From positions 186,001 to 250,000 of the forward strand of contig NZ_JAEQNB010000001.1 in NCBI RefSeq assembly GCF_016722965.1: DNA of 64,000 nt, in the 5' to 3' direction. Below the pieces are notes generated by a model that saw only the letters and a program-made list of their open reading frames with translations, was not told the DNA's origin and searched no databases. The translations under genes and the position numbers were made by a program. Below are positions 33,266 to 41,776 of this stretch, one piece after another (position 1 is the first letter of the stretch; the number at the start of each line of letters is the position of its first letter). This DNA comes from Tumebacillus amylolyticus (GTDB taxonomy: Bacteria; Bacillota; Bacilli; Tumebacillales; Tumebacillaceae).

Positions 33266-34468
33266 TTGAACACTGTCGCTGTCTCTCAGCCTGCCAAACG
33301 CAGCAAGGTTTGGCTGATCATCGTACTGGGCGCGTTGGCGGCGTTTGCCCCGCTCTCCATTGATATGTACTTGCCCGCGTTGCCGACGATGGCAAACGAT
33401 CTGCAGACCAATACGTCCTCCGCCCAACTCACGCTGACGGCGTGTCTGCTCGGGTTGGCGCTCGGCCAATTGTTCGTCGGCCCGATCAGTGACATCCGAG
33501 GTCGTCGGGGTCCGCTGTTGATCGGCCTTGTCGTCTATACGCTGGCTTCGTTTCTCTGCGCGATCTCGCCGAACATCTGGATGCTCGTGGGACTGCGCTT
33601 CCTGCAAGGGTTGGCCGGGTCCGGCGCCATCGTCATCTCGCGGGCGATCGTCCGCGACTACTACTCGGGCTCGGAGATGACGAAGTTTTTCTCCCTGCTG
33701 ATGCTGGTCAACGGCTTGGCTCCGATCTTGGCCCCGATCATCGGCGGGCAACTGCTGAAATTCACTTCGTGGCAGGGGGTCTTTATCGTCCTCGGCCTGC
33801 TCGGTGTCATCATGTTCCTCGCGACGTTCTTCGGGCTAAAAGAAAGCCTGCCCGTTGAAAACCGCTCCGAAGCGGGCATTCGCAACACGCTCTCGACGCT
33901 TGGCGGCATCATGAAAGACCGCGTCTTCATGGGCTACGCGTGGTCGCAAGGTCTGGTCATGGCGTCGATGTTTGCGTACATCTCCGGTTCCCCGTTCGTC
34001 TTGCAAAATGTCTACGGCGTATCGCCGCAGTTGTACAGTCTGTTGTTTGCGATCAACGGGATTGGGATCGTGCTCGCCGGGCAAGTGACGGGACGACTGT
34101 CTTCGAAAGTCGAAGCGAAAAAAGTCTTGGTCACCGGCTTGCTGATGTCGCTCCTCGGCGCGGTGCTGCTCAACATCATGTTCGTCTCCGGCATCGGGTT
34201 GATCGGCGTCATGGTCTCGCTGTTCCTCATCGTCTCCTGCGTCGGAGTCGTCGGCCCGACGTCCACGTCGCTCGCGATGCAGAACCACGGCCGCTCGGCA
34301 GGCAGTGCCGCCGCGTTGCTCGGTGTCACCCAACTTTTCGCAGGTGCGATTGCCTCCCCGCTCGTCGGTCTGGGCGGGAGCAACAACGCGACCCCGATGG
34401 GCCTCGTGATTTTGGTCGCCTCGGTCGGTGCCATGCTGTGCTTCGTACTGCTGGCGAGAAGGAAGTAA
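33266..34468 (+). CDS. Bcr/CflA-family MFS drug exporter
   Basis: The 400-residue, 12-helix protein has the Bcr/CflA hallmarks: SIDMYLPALPTM in helix 1 (about 31-42), GPISDIRGRRGPLL in loop 2-3 and LQGLAGSGAIVISRAIVRD in helix 4-5. It should export drugs by proton antiport. The start is TTG, preceded by GGAGGGAAC; a consensus TATAAT lies at 33225-33230. Confidence 0.92.
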   Translation: MNTVAVSQPAKRSKVWLIIVLGALAAFAPLSIDMYLPALPTMANDLQTNTSSAQLTLTACLLGLALGQLFVGPISDIRGRRGPLLIGLVVYTLASFLCAISPNIWMLVGLRFLQGLAGSGAIVISRAIVRDYYSGSEMTKFFSLLMLVNGLAPILAPIIGGQLLKFTSWQGVFIVLGLLGVIMFLATFFGLKESLPVENRSEAGIRNTLSTLGGIMKDRVFMGYAWSQGLVMASMFAYISGSPFVLQNVYGVSPQLYSLLFAINGIGIVLAGQVTGRLSSKVEAKKVLVTGLLMSLLGAVLLNIMFVSGIGLIGVMVSLFLIVSCVGVVGPTSTSLAMQNHGRSAGSAAALLGVTQLFAGAIASPLVGLGGSNNATPMGLVILVASVGAMLCFVLLARRK

Positions 34469-34473
34469 GAAAA

Positions 34474-34507
34474 AAGAGAACCCGTTGCGTGCGGGTTCTC
34501 TTTTTTT
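34474..34507 (+). terminator. Intrinsic terminator
   Basis: GAGAACCCG pairs with CGGGTTCTC around TTGCGTG, followed by seven T. Confidence 0.92.
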
Positions 34508-34638
34508 ATGCTCCATTCTTACTCGTTCGTATCATGGCGAGGTGGGCATACCTCACACCGACTGGCTATGAGAATATCATATTATTTAGTATAATCAAAT
34601 TAAATAGAACGAAGTCGTGTTTAGGGGAGGGTTTTCAA

Positions 34639-35130
34639 ATGAGCAGAGGGAGACGGAGACGGTCCGGCGGGACATTGGGGGATGTGTTTGGGCTGTTGGG
34701 CGCGGGCGTTCAGTTGGTCGCGGAGGTTGGCAAGCACTCGCCGGTGGAGAAAGTCCGCAACTTGTCGCAAACGGTGGAAAACTTCCTCGACGCCAACGAC
34801 CCGGGTCGTGTATCGAAGCGATTGCGAACCGATGAAACGCATCGCTTGCAAGCGGGCGATCATATCTACTCCCAACGGGTCGGGTATACGCATCATGGAA
34901 TTTACGTCGGATCGGGGCGCGTCATTCATTATCTGCTGGATCACGGCATTTGCGAGACGACGCTCGATGGATTCGCTTGCGGGTCGAACATCCACCGCAA
35001 ATCTAGCATCAAGCGCTACTCCGACCGCGAGATCGTCCGTCGAGCGTATGCGCGAATCGGCGAGAGTGACTACAACCTGTTCCACAACAACTGCGAACAC
35101 TTCGCCAACTGGTGCCGAAACGGGAGTTGA
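34639..35130 (+). CDS. LRAT-domain (NlpC/P60-related) protein
   Basis: The 163-residue protein has a basic N-terminus, a hydrophobic stretch at about 11-30, and an LRAT domain: YTHHGIYVGSGRVIHY (about 83-98, catalytic His) and NNCEHFANWC (about 150-159) with the nucleophile Cys152. In eukaryotes such proteins are acyltransferases or phospholipases. Bacterial members are uncharacterised. ATG follows GGGGAGGG; a TATAAT lies in the AT-rich upstream region. Longer upstream frame is a shadow of the MFS gene. Confidence 0.8.
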   Translation: MSRGRRRRSGGTLGDVFGLLGAGVQLVAEVGKHSPVEKVRNLSQTVENFLDANDPGRVSKRLRTDETHRLQAGDHIYSQRVGYTHHGIYVGSGRVIHYLLDHGICETTLDGFACGSNIHRKSSIKRYSDREIVRRAYARIGESDYNLFHNNCEHFANWCRNGS

Positions 35131-35137
35131 GGAAAAA

Positions 35138-35175
35138 AAGGGAGTGTCCGCAATCGGCGGAACACTCCTTTTTTT
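35138..35175. terminator. Bidirectional terminator
   Basis: GGAGTGT-CCG pairs with CGG-ACACTCC, with A and T runs, between convergent genes. Confidence 0.88.
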
Positions 35176-35180
35176 ACAGA

Positions 35181-35804
35181 TCACGAAGTTTTCGTACACA
35201 CGGCGATGCCGAGGAAGTACCGGACGCCCTCACGGCGTTCTTTTTCAAACGTGGGGCCGCGCTGGTTGTAGAACTCGACGCTGAGCTCCGGATAAGAGGC
35301 GAACAGGTGTTGAAACTCCGCCTCCGTCAGTTGGTGAACGTGAAACGGTTCGCTCGTCGGCATCCCGCGACCTCGACCGTACGGGGTGGAGATCACAAGT
35401 GTCCCTCCCGGATTCAACATCTGCACGAGATGGTCCAGAAACAGCCGGTCATCGGCGACATGCTCCAACGTCTCAAAGCTCAAGATCGTATCAAACGTCC
35501 CCAAAAGCGCCGGTAACTGCGGGTCGAGTGCATCTCCTTGGCGGTAGGTCACTTTTTGGTGATGGTATTCGCGGGTTGCATACGCAATGGCCTCGGGGTC
35601 GTTGTCCACCCCCACCATCTCGACCAACTCCCGCTTGCGGTCCTTCGCCACCATGTGGCATCCGTAGCCGCTGCCGCACGCGATGTCCAGCACCCGCCCC
35701 TGCACATACGGCAACGCAAAAAAGTACCTCGCCACATGCTCCAACAACATCCCGTTCGTCGGCTTCAATAATTTCGGGATGATTCGCTCGCCTGTCCACT
35801 CCAT
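35181..35804 (-). CDS. Class I SAM-dependent methyltransferase
   Basis: The 207-residue protein has the SAM-binding motif VLDIACGSGYG (about 38-48), acidic loop VGVDNDPEAIAYA, DALDP and SFETLEHV (motif post II), with MLNPGGTLVISTP. It resembles UbiG/methyltransf_11-type enzymes acting on small molecules. ATG at 35804 follows CGGAGATGA. An extended -10 (TG-T-TAAAAT) lies upstream. Substrate unknown. Confidence 0.88.
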   Translation of the reverse strand: MEWTGERIIPKLLKPTNGMLLEHVARYFFALPYVQGRVLDIACGSGYGCHMVAKDRKRELVEMVGVDNDPEAIAYATREYHHQKVTYRQGDALDPQLPALLGTFDTILSFETLEHVADDRLFLDHLVQMLNPGGTLVISTPYGRGRGMPTSEPFHVHQLTEAEFQHLFASYPELSVEFYNQRGPTFEKERREGVRYFLGIAVCTKTS

Positions 35805-35926
35805 GTTGTCATCTCCGTTACGCATTCGAATTTGCTTTTTAGATTTTAACATAATGTAGCTGTCATCACATGCAATCTCTGGCATAATAGGTACGTGTAT
35901 TCGGACACGGGGAGAGGGGTCTGTCC

Positions 35927-37195
35927 TTGAGCAAGGATTTCTTTTTGAATGTCATGATCGTCTTGTTTCCGGTTCTGTTCTACCAAGTGTTCCATAACAG
36001 CCCGAGACGGAAACGGACGCAGCGCAACAAACTCTTGATCGGACTGTTCGGCGGCTTGTCTGCCGTTGCGTGTTTGAATTATCCCTTTGTGGATGGATAC
36101 GGTATATTTTGGGACTTTCGCGTGATTCCGCTGACGCTCGCGATGGTTTACGGCGGTCGAGCGGCCGGTGGATTGGCGTTGGGGATGGAGATCGTGTTTC
36201 GACTGTGGATCGGAGGTCCGCAGGCGTGGTTTTCCGTGCTGTTCTCGTTGGTCTTGTATGCAATCCTCTTGGGACGGGAGAAAAAATTCCTTCGTCTCCT
36301 CCCCCGCCAGCGTGTCGCATTTGTCACGATGTTCTCCGTGGCGGAGTATCTGGCCTTTCTCGGGATGCTTGCGTACGAACTTCAACTGTTTCACGCGTTG
36401 TCCTTTCGCGAAGAAGGGGCCAAAAATGCGCTGTTCCTCCTCTTGATCGGGCTCTTGCAAGCGGTCGTGATGGCGATTGCCGCTTTGGTCGTCGAGCACC
36501 TCATCTCCACATCGCGCATGCGGTCGGAGGTGCAACGCACGGAAAAGCTCGGCGTGATCAGCGAATTGGCCGCCTCCGTCGCGCATGAAGTTCGCAATCC
36601 GCTGACAGTCGTGCGCGGTTTCTTGCAAATCGCGCGCGGGAGCCTGGACGACCGAAACCGGCAGTATATGAACACGGCCCTCGCCGAACTGGACCGCGCG
36701 GAATTCATCATCAGCGACTATCTCAACTTCGCCAAACTGCAAGTCGAGACGGTCTCCGTGTTTGAGGCGTCCCTTGACTTGCACCATACGGTCAAGCTGA
36801 TGAGTTCCTACGCGCTGCTTCGCGGGGTGAAACTTGACCATCAGATCGAGCCGGGTCTGTGGGTACACGCGAACCAAGAGAAATTGAAGCAAGCGGTCAT
36901 CAACCTCTTGAAAAATTCCATTGAAGCCTGCCACAACGGCGGTCAGGTCAAGATGCAAGCCTATCGCGACTCCCAACAAGTCATTCTACAAGTGCTCGAC
37001 ACGGGTGTCGGCATGAACGAGGAGCAAATCAAGCGCCTCGGCCATCCCTTCTACACCACCAAGGAAAAAGGAACGGGTCTCGGACTGATGGTGACGTTCC
37101 GCATCCTGCAAGCGATGGACGGGCAGCTCGCCTTTGAGAGTAACGTGGGCGTCGGGACAACCGCTACGATTCGGTTGCCGCTGACAGCTCCGTAA
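35927..37195 (+). CDS. Membrane sensor histidine kinase (KinB-like, 5TM LytS-type sensor)
   Basis: The 422-residue kinase starts at TTG after GGGGAGAGGGG. Residues about 5-190 make five or six helices of the 5TM-5TMR_LYT sensor type (YPFVDGYGIFWDFRVIPL, GGRAAGGLALG), as in KinB. Then follow HisKA (SVAHEVRNPLTVVRGFLQ, His near 221) and HATPase (DTGVGMNEEQIKRLGHPFY, KGTGLGLM). No regulator gene is adjacent. The kinase domain is close in pattern to the sporulation kinases, so it probably feeds Spo0F. Confidence 0.9.
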   Translation: MSKDFFLNVMIVLFPVLFYQVFHNSPRRKRTQRNKLLIGLFGGLSAVACLNYPFVDGYGIFWDFRVIPLTLAMVYGGRAAGGLALGMEIVFRLWIGGPQAWFSVLFSLVLYAILLGREKKFLRLLPRQRVAFVTMFSVAEYLAFLGMLAYELQLFHALSFREEGAKNALFLLLIGLLQAVVMAIAALVVEHLISTSRMRSEVQRTEKLGVISELAASVAHEVRNPLTVVRGFLQIARGSLDDRNRQYMNTALAELDRAEFIISDYLNFAKLQVETVSVFEASLDLHHTVKLMSSYALLRGVKLDHQIEPGLWVHANQEKLKQAVINLLKNSIEACHNGGQVKMQAYRDSQQVILQVLDTGVGMNEEQIKRLGHPFYTTKEKGTGLGLMVTFRILQAMDGQLAFESNVGVGTTATIRLPLTAP

Positions 37196-37201
37196 AAAGA
37201 A

Positions 37202-37239
37202 AAAACCTTCTCCGCGCGGGCGGACAAGGTTTTTTTTTT
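37202..37239. terminator. Bidirectional terminator
   Basis: AACCTT-c-TCCGC pairs with GCGGA-c-AAGGTT, followed by ten T on the plus strand; it separates converging genes. Confidence 0.88.
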
Positions 37240-37240
37240 G

Positions 37241-38707
37241 TTAGGCTTTGACGGTGTGGGTCGGGGTGGTGTTTGCACCGATCCTTTTTTTCCGAACCCA
37301 GAAGCAGGCGGGGATGCCGATCAGGGCGATGAACGTGGCGAGCAGGTAGACGTCGTTCATGGACAGCGTGAACGAATGGATGGCAATCTGCTTCGCAGTC
37401 CCTGCGTGTTGCGCTGTGAGGTCGGCGGTGTGAACGGTCTCGCGAGCGCCGAGCATCGACGTAAACATCGCGATGGCAAACGAACCTGTCATATTGCGCA
37501 ACCAGTTGGTGATCGAAGACGCGTGGCCGGAGACGTTGCGCGGAATCTCCTCCATCGCAGCCGTTTGAGACGGCATGAACGACAGCGAGATGCCGAGGTT
37601 TCGGACGACCATCCACCAGACGACATAGCTGCGTGTCGTGTCCGGTGTCAGTTGCGCCATCTGCCACGTGCCGATTGCAATCAGGACGATGCCTGTGATC
37701 ATCAGCGGCATCGGGCCGGTTTTGGAGTAGAGACGACCGACGAGCGGCATCATCAGCGCCATGACGAGGGAGCCCGGCAAGAGAATCAGTCCGGTATCGA
37801 GCGGCGAAGCGAGCAGGACATTTTGCAAGAACAGCGGCGTGAGATACGTGCCGGAGTACAAAGTGAGCGTGATGATGCAGAGGATGATCAGGGAGATGTT
37901 GTAGCGTTTGTTTTCGAAGACGCGGACGTAGAGCAGCGGAACGTCGATTTTGAATTCGCGCCACAGGAACAGAGCGAGCATCAAAACGCCGAAGACCAAC
38001 AGAGAGACCGTCGTCAGCGAACCCCAGCCCCATGCATTGCCTTTGGAAAACGCGATGAGCAGAGAGAGGCTCCCGGCGATGCAGGTGAGCAGCCCCGGCA
38101 AGTCGAACGATTTCGGGACGTTGAGACGGTAGTACGGAATCAAACGCTGGGTTAGAATGATCGAGAGCAGACCAATCGGTACGTTGAGCAGGAAAATCCA
38201 ATGCCATGAGAAATTCATCAACCAACCGGCAAGCGTCGGTCCGATCGCCGGGCCGAGCATTGAGGACAGCGACCAGAGCGAGAGCGCGAGCGGTTGCTTT
38301 TCTTTGGGCACGACTTGGAAGATAATCGTCATGGTGGCGGGCATGACGAGACCGTTGAACGCCCCTTGCATCGTGCGGAAGGCGACCAGCGACCAGTCGT
38401 TCCACGCAACGGCGCAGAGCAGAGAGAACAGGGTGAATCCGATCAGCGACCCCAAGTAGAGCCGTTTGTACGAAAAACGCTCCCCCAAGTATCCGCAGAT
38501 CGGAGCCGTCGTCCCCGTTGCCAACAAAAATCCGGTCAGCGCCCACTGCATGGTGCTGAGGTCGGAGTGGAAATGCTCGATTAAAACAGGTACTGCTACG
38601 TTGATCGTCGAGGTGCTGAGGACCGTAAGGAAGGCCCCGCAGAAGATCGCGATCATGATCGGCCAGAACTTCACGGTGGAAGTCTGCGCTTGGGACGTCT
38701 CACTCAA
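37241..38707 (-). CDS. DHA2-family MFS drug exporter (EmrB/QacA type)
   Basis: The 488-residue protein has 14 predicted helices with STSTINVAVPVLIEHF in helix 1, GYLGERFSYKRLYLG in loop 2-3 and the motif C region in helix 5 (LGPAIGPTLAGWLM). These export drugs or biocides. It is divergent from a PadR regulator, and its -35 box overlaps a PadR operator, so it is the likely regulated target. Confidence 0.93.
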   Translation of the reverse strand: MSETSQAQTSTVKFWPIMIAIFCGAFLTVLSTSTINVAVPVLIEHFHSDLSTMQWALTGFLLATGTTAPICGYLGERFSYKRLYLGSLIGFTLFSLLCAVAWNDWSLVAFRTMQGAFNGLVMPATMTIIFQVVPKEKQPLALSLWSLSSMLGPAIGPTLAGWLMNFSWHWIFLLNVPIGLLSIILTQRLIPYYRLNVPKSFDLPGLLTCIAGSLSLLIAFSKGNAWGWGSLTTVSLLVFGVLMLALFLWREFKIDVPLLYVRVFENKRYNISLIILCIITLTLYSGTYLTPLFLQNVLLASPLDTGLILLPGSLVMALMMPLVGRLYSKTGPMPLMITGIVLIAIGTWQMAQLTPDTTRSYVVWWMVVRNLGISLSFMPSQTAAMEEIPRNVSGHASSITNWLRNMTGSFAIAMFTSMLGARETVHTADLTAQHAGTAKQIAIHSFTLSMNDVYLLATFIALIGIPACFWVRKKRIGANTTPTHTVKA

Positions 38708-38727
38708 ACTGGATCTCCCCTTCTAGA

Positions 38728-38756
38728 AGTTGAACATATGTCAATCCTGACATATA
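38728..38756 (+). promoter_or_regulatory. PadR-type operator within the padR promoter
   Basis: -35 TTGAAC (38728-38733), 17 bp, -10 TATAAT (38751-38756). The spacer is the palindrome ATATGTCA-ATCC-TGACATAT (38734-38753), which fits the ATGT-N8-ACAT operator of PadR proteins. Confidence 0.75.
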
Positions 38757-38766
38757 ATTACTCTAT

Positions 38767-38805
38767 ATGTTACGCTTCCCGAAATTCTATGTCAACAGTT
38801 ACATA
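38767..38805 (-). promoter_or_regulatory. PadR-type operator overlapping the exporter promoter
   Basis: On the minus strand -35 TTGACA (38790-38795), 17 bp, -10 TAACAT (38767-38772). The -35 lies in TATGTCAACAGTTACATA (38788-38805), a second ATGT-N8-ACAT site. Confidence 0.7.
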
Positions 38806-38818
38806 TGCGGAGGTTTCG

Positions 38819-39379
38819 ATGAATACGCTTGCATACGCATTATTAAGCTTTTTGGCGCGTCGTCCGATGTCGGGGTATGACCTGATGTTGGCGATTCAAC
38901 CGCTGTGGCAAGCCAAGCACAGCCAGATCTACCCCCTGCTCGCCAAGTTGGAGACGGAGGGCCATGTCGATTATGTGCTGGTCGAGCAGAAGGACAAGCC
39001 GGACAAAAAAGTCTATTCGATCACCGAGTCCGGACATGTTGCGCTCCAAGACTGGTTGCAGCAACCGAGCGGCGACCCGATCATTCGCGACGAGATGGTG
39101 TTGAAGCTGTACACGTTGTGGCTTGGCGACCATGCCAGCGCGAAACGCGTGGTGGAGGAGCGGATTGCGTACTTCCGCAAGCGTCTGCAACGATTGGAAG
39201 TTACGCTCGCCGACGTACAGGACGAACACAGTGAAGTCCTCACCGAGCCGGACATCCTCTCCCCCGTCTTCACCCGCCTCAAACTTCTGGAACGCGCCAT
39301 CACCACCGCCCGCTTGGAACTCGACTGGTGCTTCGACTTCCTCAAACAGATCGAGCAAAGTGAAAAAAAGCCCCGCTGA
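38819..39379 (+). CDS. PadR-family transcriptional repressor
   Basis: The 186-residue protein has the PadR winged helix: AYALLSFLARRPMSGYDL (about 4-21), HSQIYPLLAKLETEGHV and KKVYSITESGHVALQDWL, followed by a C-terminal Vir-like coiled-coil dimerisation helix (AKRVVEERIAYFRKRLQRLE onward). ATG at 38819 follows GGAGGTTTCG. It is transcribed away from the DHA2 exporter, with two PadR operators in between. Confidence 0.93.
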   Translation: MNTLAYALLSFLARRPMSGYDLMLAIQPLWQAKHSQIYPLLAKLETEGHVDYVLVEQKDKPDKKVYSITESGHVALQDWLQQPSGDPIIRDEMVLKLYTLWLGDHASAKRVVEERIAYFRKRLQRLEVTLADVQDEHSEVLTEPDILSPVFTRLKLLERAITTARLELDWCFDFLKQIEQSEKKPR

Positions 39380-39407
39380 CACGATGGTGTCGGCGGGGCT
39401 TTTTTTG
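39367..39407 (+). terminator. Terminator overlapping the padR stop codon
   Basis: AAGCCCCGC-t-GACAC pairs with GTGTC-g-GCGGGGCTT around GATG, followed by seven T. Confidence 0.93.
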
Positions 39408-39423
39408 TATCTTAATCCTCTTC

Positions 39424-39458
39424 TTGATTACTCTAGTGAATGAGTCTATAATTACTCA
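39424..39458 (+). promoter_or_regulatory. Promoter with overlapping short repeats for the DUF3990 pair
   Basis: -35 TTGATT (39424-39429), 17 bp, -10 TATAAT (39447-39452). TGAGT and ACTCA flank the -10, and TAGTGAA plus CTATAATT occur twice within 39433-39477. The repeats suggest autoregulation, as is usual in toxin-antitoxin operons. Confidence 0.55.
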
Positions 39459-39494
39459 GTAGTGAAACTATAATTTCTAAAAAGGAGAACAAAC

Positions 39495-40166
39495 TTGGAT
39501 ATCATACAACTCCCTGATATCTGGTTTCATGGAACAACGGAAGCAGAGAGTCCAACGCTTGCTTCAGGAATTCAGGTGTCATTCGGTCGTGAGTTCACTG
39601 ACTTTTGGCAAGGTTTTTACGTAACGTCCTGTCCGTTCCAAGCCTTTTACTGGGCTCAAGAAAAACGGAATACGTATAATGAACGACAACGCTTCCGCAG
39701 AACCAAGATTAAAGGCTACAAGCCGGAATTCACGAAAGCCCTCGTGATTATTTATAGATTGGACAAGCAGAAACTCTTTGCCTTCCGAGGTCGTATCTTT
39801 GCAAGAGAGCCCGATGCAGACTGGGGTGGTTTTGTATATAATAATCGTAACGGCTTACACGTCTCCGCACATTACGGAAGATACAAGACCTATGAATTCG
39901 TAGAGCATAACCTGGATTTTACCTACGACTATGTCTTTGGTCCGTTAGCCGACGGCCTGCCCAATTTCGCTGAGGTCTCATCCCTTCTTCGTTTGAAGAA
40001 AATTCCCTTTGAAGACTTTGTCAGTGCGATTTCCCCAAGGGGCGTGATGAAAGATCAACTTTCCTTCCACTCTGATCAAGCTGCCATATGTCTGACACCA
40101 CTTCTGGAGGTGAACACCGATGCCGAAGCCAATCAATTTTTACAAGAATACCGATCTGCCCGATGA
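39495..40166 (+). CDS. DUF3990-like protein (ADP-ribosyltransferase-fold toxin candidate)
   Basis: The 223-residue protein starts at TTG after AAAGGAG. It shows the DUF3990 order of motifs: FHGTT (about 11-15), DFWQGFYVTSCPFQAFYWA (about 36-54), an F-R-G strand, WGGFVYNNRNG (about 110-120) and YDYVFGPLADG (about 150-160). DUF3990 members are thought to have an ADP-ribosyltransferase-like fold and to act in toxin-antitoxin pairs. It overlaps the next gene by 47 nt. The gene is visibly AT-richer than its neighbours, suggesting acquisition. The toxin role is inference. Confidence 0.7.
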   Translation: MDIIQLPDIWFHGTTEAESPTLASGIQVSFGREFTDFWQGFYVTSCPFQAFYWAQEKRNTYNERQRFRRTKIKGYKPEFTKALVIIYRLDKQKLFAFRGRIFAREPDADWGGFVYNNRNGLHVSAHYGRYKTYEFVEHNLDFTYDYVFGPLADGLPNFAEVSSLLRLKKIPFEDFVSAISPRGVMKDQLSFHSDQAAICLTPLLEVNTDAEANQFLQEYRSAR

Positions 40167-40365
40167 TCTTTATGATTCTTATCTAGAGCGAGTGGAAAAA
40201 GCACTGGTTCAAGAGCATTCTCTCTCGGCGGGAGATGCCAAGAATCTACTGAAGGATTCATGGGTCGAGAAGTCCCTTAAAAAAAGCACCGTCTACATCA
40301 CCCACTACCGCCCCGAACATTGGGCGAATGAACTGTACCAGGACTTTTTGCTGATGAACCACTAA
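40120..40365 (+). CDS. Small partner of the DUF3990-like protein, 81 residues
   Basis: ATG at 40120 is preceded by TGGAGGTGA inside the end of the upstream gene, so translation is coupled. The product is polar and helical, with LPDDLYDSYLERVEKALVQE and, near the end, YITHYRPEHWANELYQDF. It does not look like the DUF3791 proteins often found next to DUF3990. An antitoxin or immunity role is inferred only from position and overlap. Confidence 0.6.
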   Translation: MPKPINFYKNTDLPDDLYDSYLERVEKALVQEHSLSAGDAKNLLKDSWVEKSLKKSTVYITHYRPEHWANELYQDFLLMNH

Positions 40366-40402
40366 AAAACCACGAGGACACTCCTGTCCAAGTGGTTTTT
40401 TG
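40366..40402. terminator. Bidirectional terminator
   Basis: AAACCAC-ga-GGACA pairs with TGTCC-aa-GTGGTTT around CTCC, with A and T runs, between convergent genes. Confidence 0.9.
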
Positions 40403-40413
40403 TTTGATTCAGC

Positions 40414-41691
40414 TCACTCCCACACCATCCTCAATCCGCCCTTGATCCTGAGCGAAATGGAAGGCTCCGGGGTTGCGGTGAAGGTGGGATCTGCGAGGCG
40501 GAGAGTTCCCGTGCGCCAGAGGGAGGCGAGGATGAGGACCGATTCCATCATGGCGTATTGGCTGCCGATGCAGGCGCGGGAGCCGGCTCCGAAGGGCAGG
40601 TAGGCGAAGCGCGGGATCTCCTGCTCGCTTTCGTAGAAACGCGAAGGGTCGAACACTTCCGGCTCTGAAAAAACGGCCGGGTCGCGGTGGATCGCATAGG
40701 GCGAGATGATGTACGTCCCTCGACCGTTCACTGGCACGCCGGAGAGTTCGACGGGCTCGATGTTCTCGCGCAGAATCGCCCACGCCGGCGGATACAAGCG
40801 CAACGTCTCTTGAATCACCGCCTGCGCATACGGCAGTCGGGCGACATGCTCGTACGTCAACTCCTCCTCCCCGACAACTTCTGTGATTTCCTGACGCAAT
40901 CTCTCCCCCGCTTCCGGATGCTTCGCCAGCAAGTAGAACACCCAGCCCAGCAGATTCGCCGTCGTCTCATGCCCCGCAATCAAGACGGTGATGATCTGAA
41001 ACCGAATGTCCTCCTCGGGAAACGCATTCGCCAAGAGCGGGCTCAACAGCGGAGCCTGATTCCCCTGCGTCTCCTGCGCAAATCTTCGCAACACCGCCCG
41101 CGACGCTTTGAACGTGCGGTTGCTTTTCAAAGGCAACGCCAACGGAACCGGCCACGGCGAATAAATTCGATCTGCACTGTACTGAATGCACTCCTCCACC
41201 GCAATCCCCAGCCGTTCCGCTTCCTCTTGCAATTCCACTCCGAGCATCGTCTTGCAGATAATCCGCAGGGTGAGCATCATCATGTCGTGCGACAACGAGC
41301 GGGCTTGTCCGCTTTTCCAAGAAGACACCGTCTCTGCCGAATACCTCGCCACCTCTCTTGCGTAACTTTCGAGGTTCGGTTTGGTAAAAGCGGACGTCAT
41401 GACGCGTTTTTGCCGATCGTGGGTGGAGCCTTCCGATGTCAGGACGCCTGTGCCGACGGTGCGTTGGAGAATGGACGAGGAGCGGCCTTTGACGAAGCTC
41501 TTCTCCTTGGTCACGAGAATTTGCTGGATGACGTCGGGGTCGTGGACGACGAAGGACGGGCGTTTTTCGCTGTTGTAAAGGGACACGACCTCGCCTGAAT
41601 CCCGAGTTGCGACCATGAACCCGAGAGGGTCCCGCTGGAACCATAAATAATTCTGCAACCGACTGCCCGGCATGCGTGAAAAAGTCGTCAT
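40414..41691 (-). CDS. Cytochrome P450
   Basis: The 425-residue soluble P450 has the I-helix AGHETT (about 240), the K-helix ETLRLYPP, and the haem loop FGAGSRACIG with the Cys ligand. It lacks a membrane anchor and a fused reductase, so it needs separate ferredoxin or flavodoxin partners, none of which is adjacent. The pattern is close to CYP102/CYP110-like fatty-acid or terpenoid hydroxylases, but the substrate cannot be told. The start at 41691 follows AAGGAG at longish spacing. Confidence 0.92.
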   Translation of the reverse strand: MTTFSRMPGSRLQNYLWFQRDPLGFMVATRDSGEVVSLYNSEKRPSFVVHDPDVIQQILVTKEKSFVKGRSSSILQRTVGTGVLTSEGSTHDRQKRVMTSAFTKPNLESYAREVARYSAETVSSWKSGQARSLSHDMMMLTLRIICKTMLGVELQEEAERLGIAVEECIQYSADRIYSPWPVPLALPLKSNRTFKASRAVLRRFAQETQGNQAPLLSPLLANAFPEEDIRFQIITVLIAGHETTANLLGWVFYLLAKHPEAGERLRQEITEVVGEEELTYEHVARLPYAQAVIQETLRLYPPAWAILRENIEPVELSGVPVNGRGTYIISPYAIHRDPAVFSEPEVFDPSRFYESEQEIPRFAYLPFGAGSRACIGSQYAMMESVLILASLWRTGTLRLADPTFTATPEPSISLRIKGGLRMVWE

Positions 41692-41776
41692 ATTTTGTAA
41701 AATTCTCCTTCCATTAACATCCAAGTCGTGCTATTATGAATTTCTGTCTCTCCAAGAGAGGGGGAAAACAAGAGCT

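Noticed and set aside
33940-34638. Upstream extension of the LRAT gene frame
   Set aside because: The extension runs in another frame of the MFS exporter gene and through its terminator; ATG at 34639 has the ribosome site.
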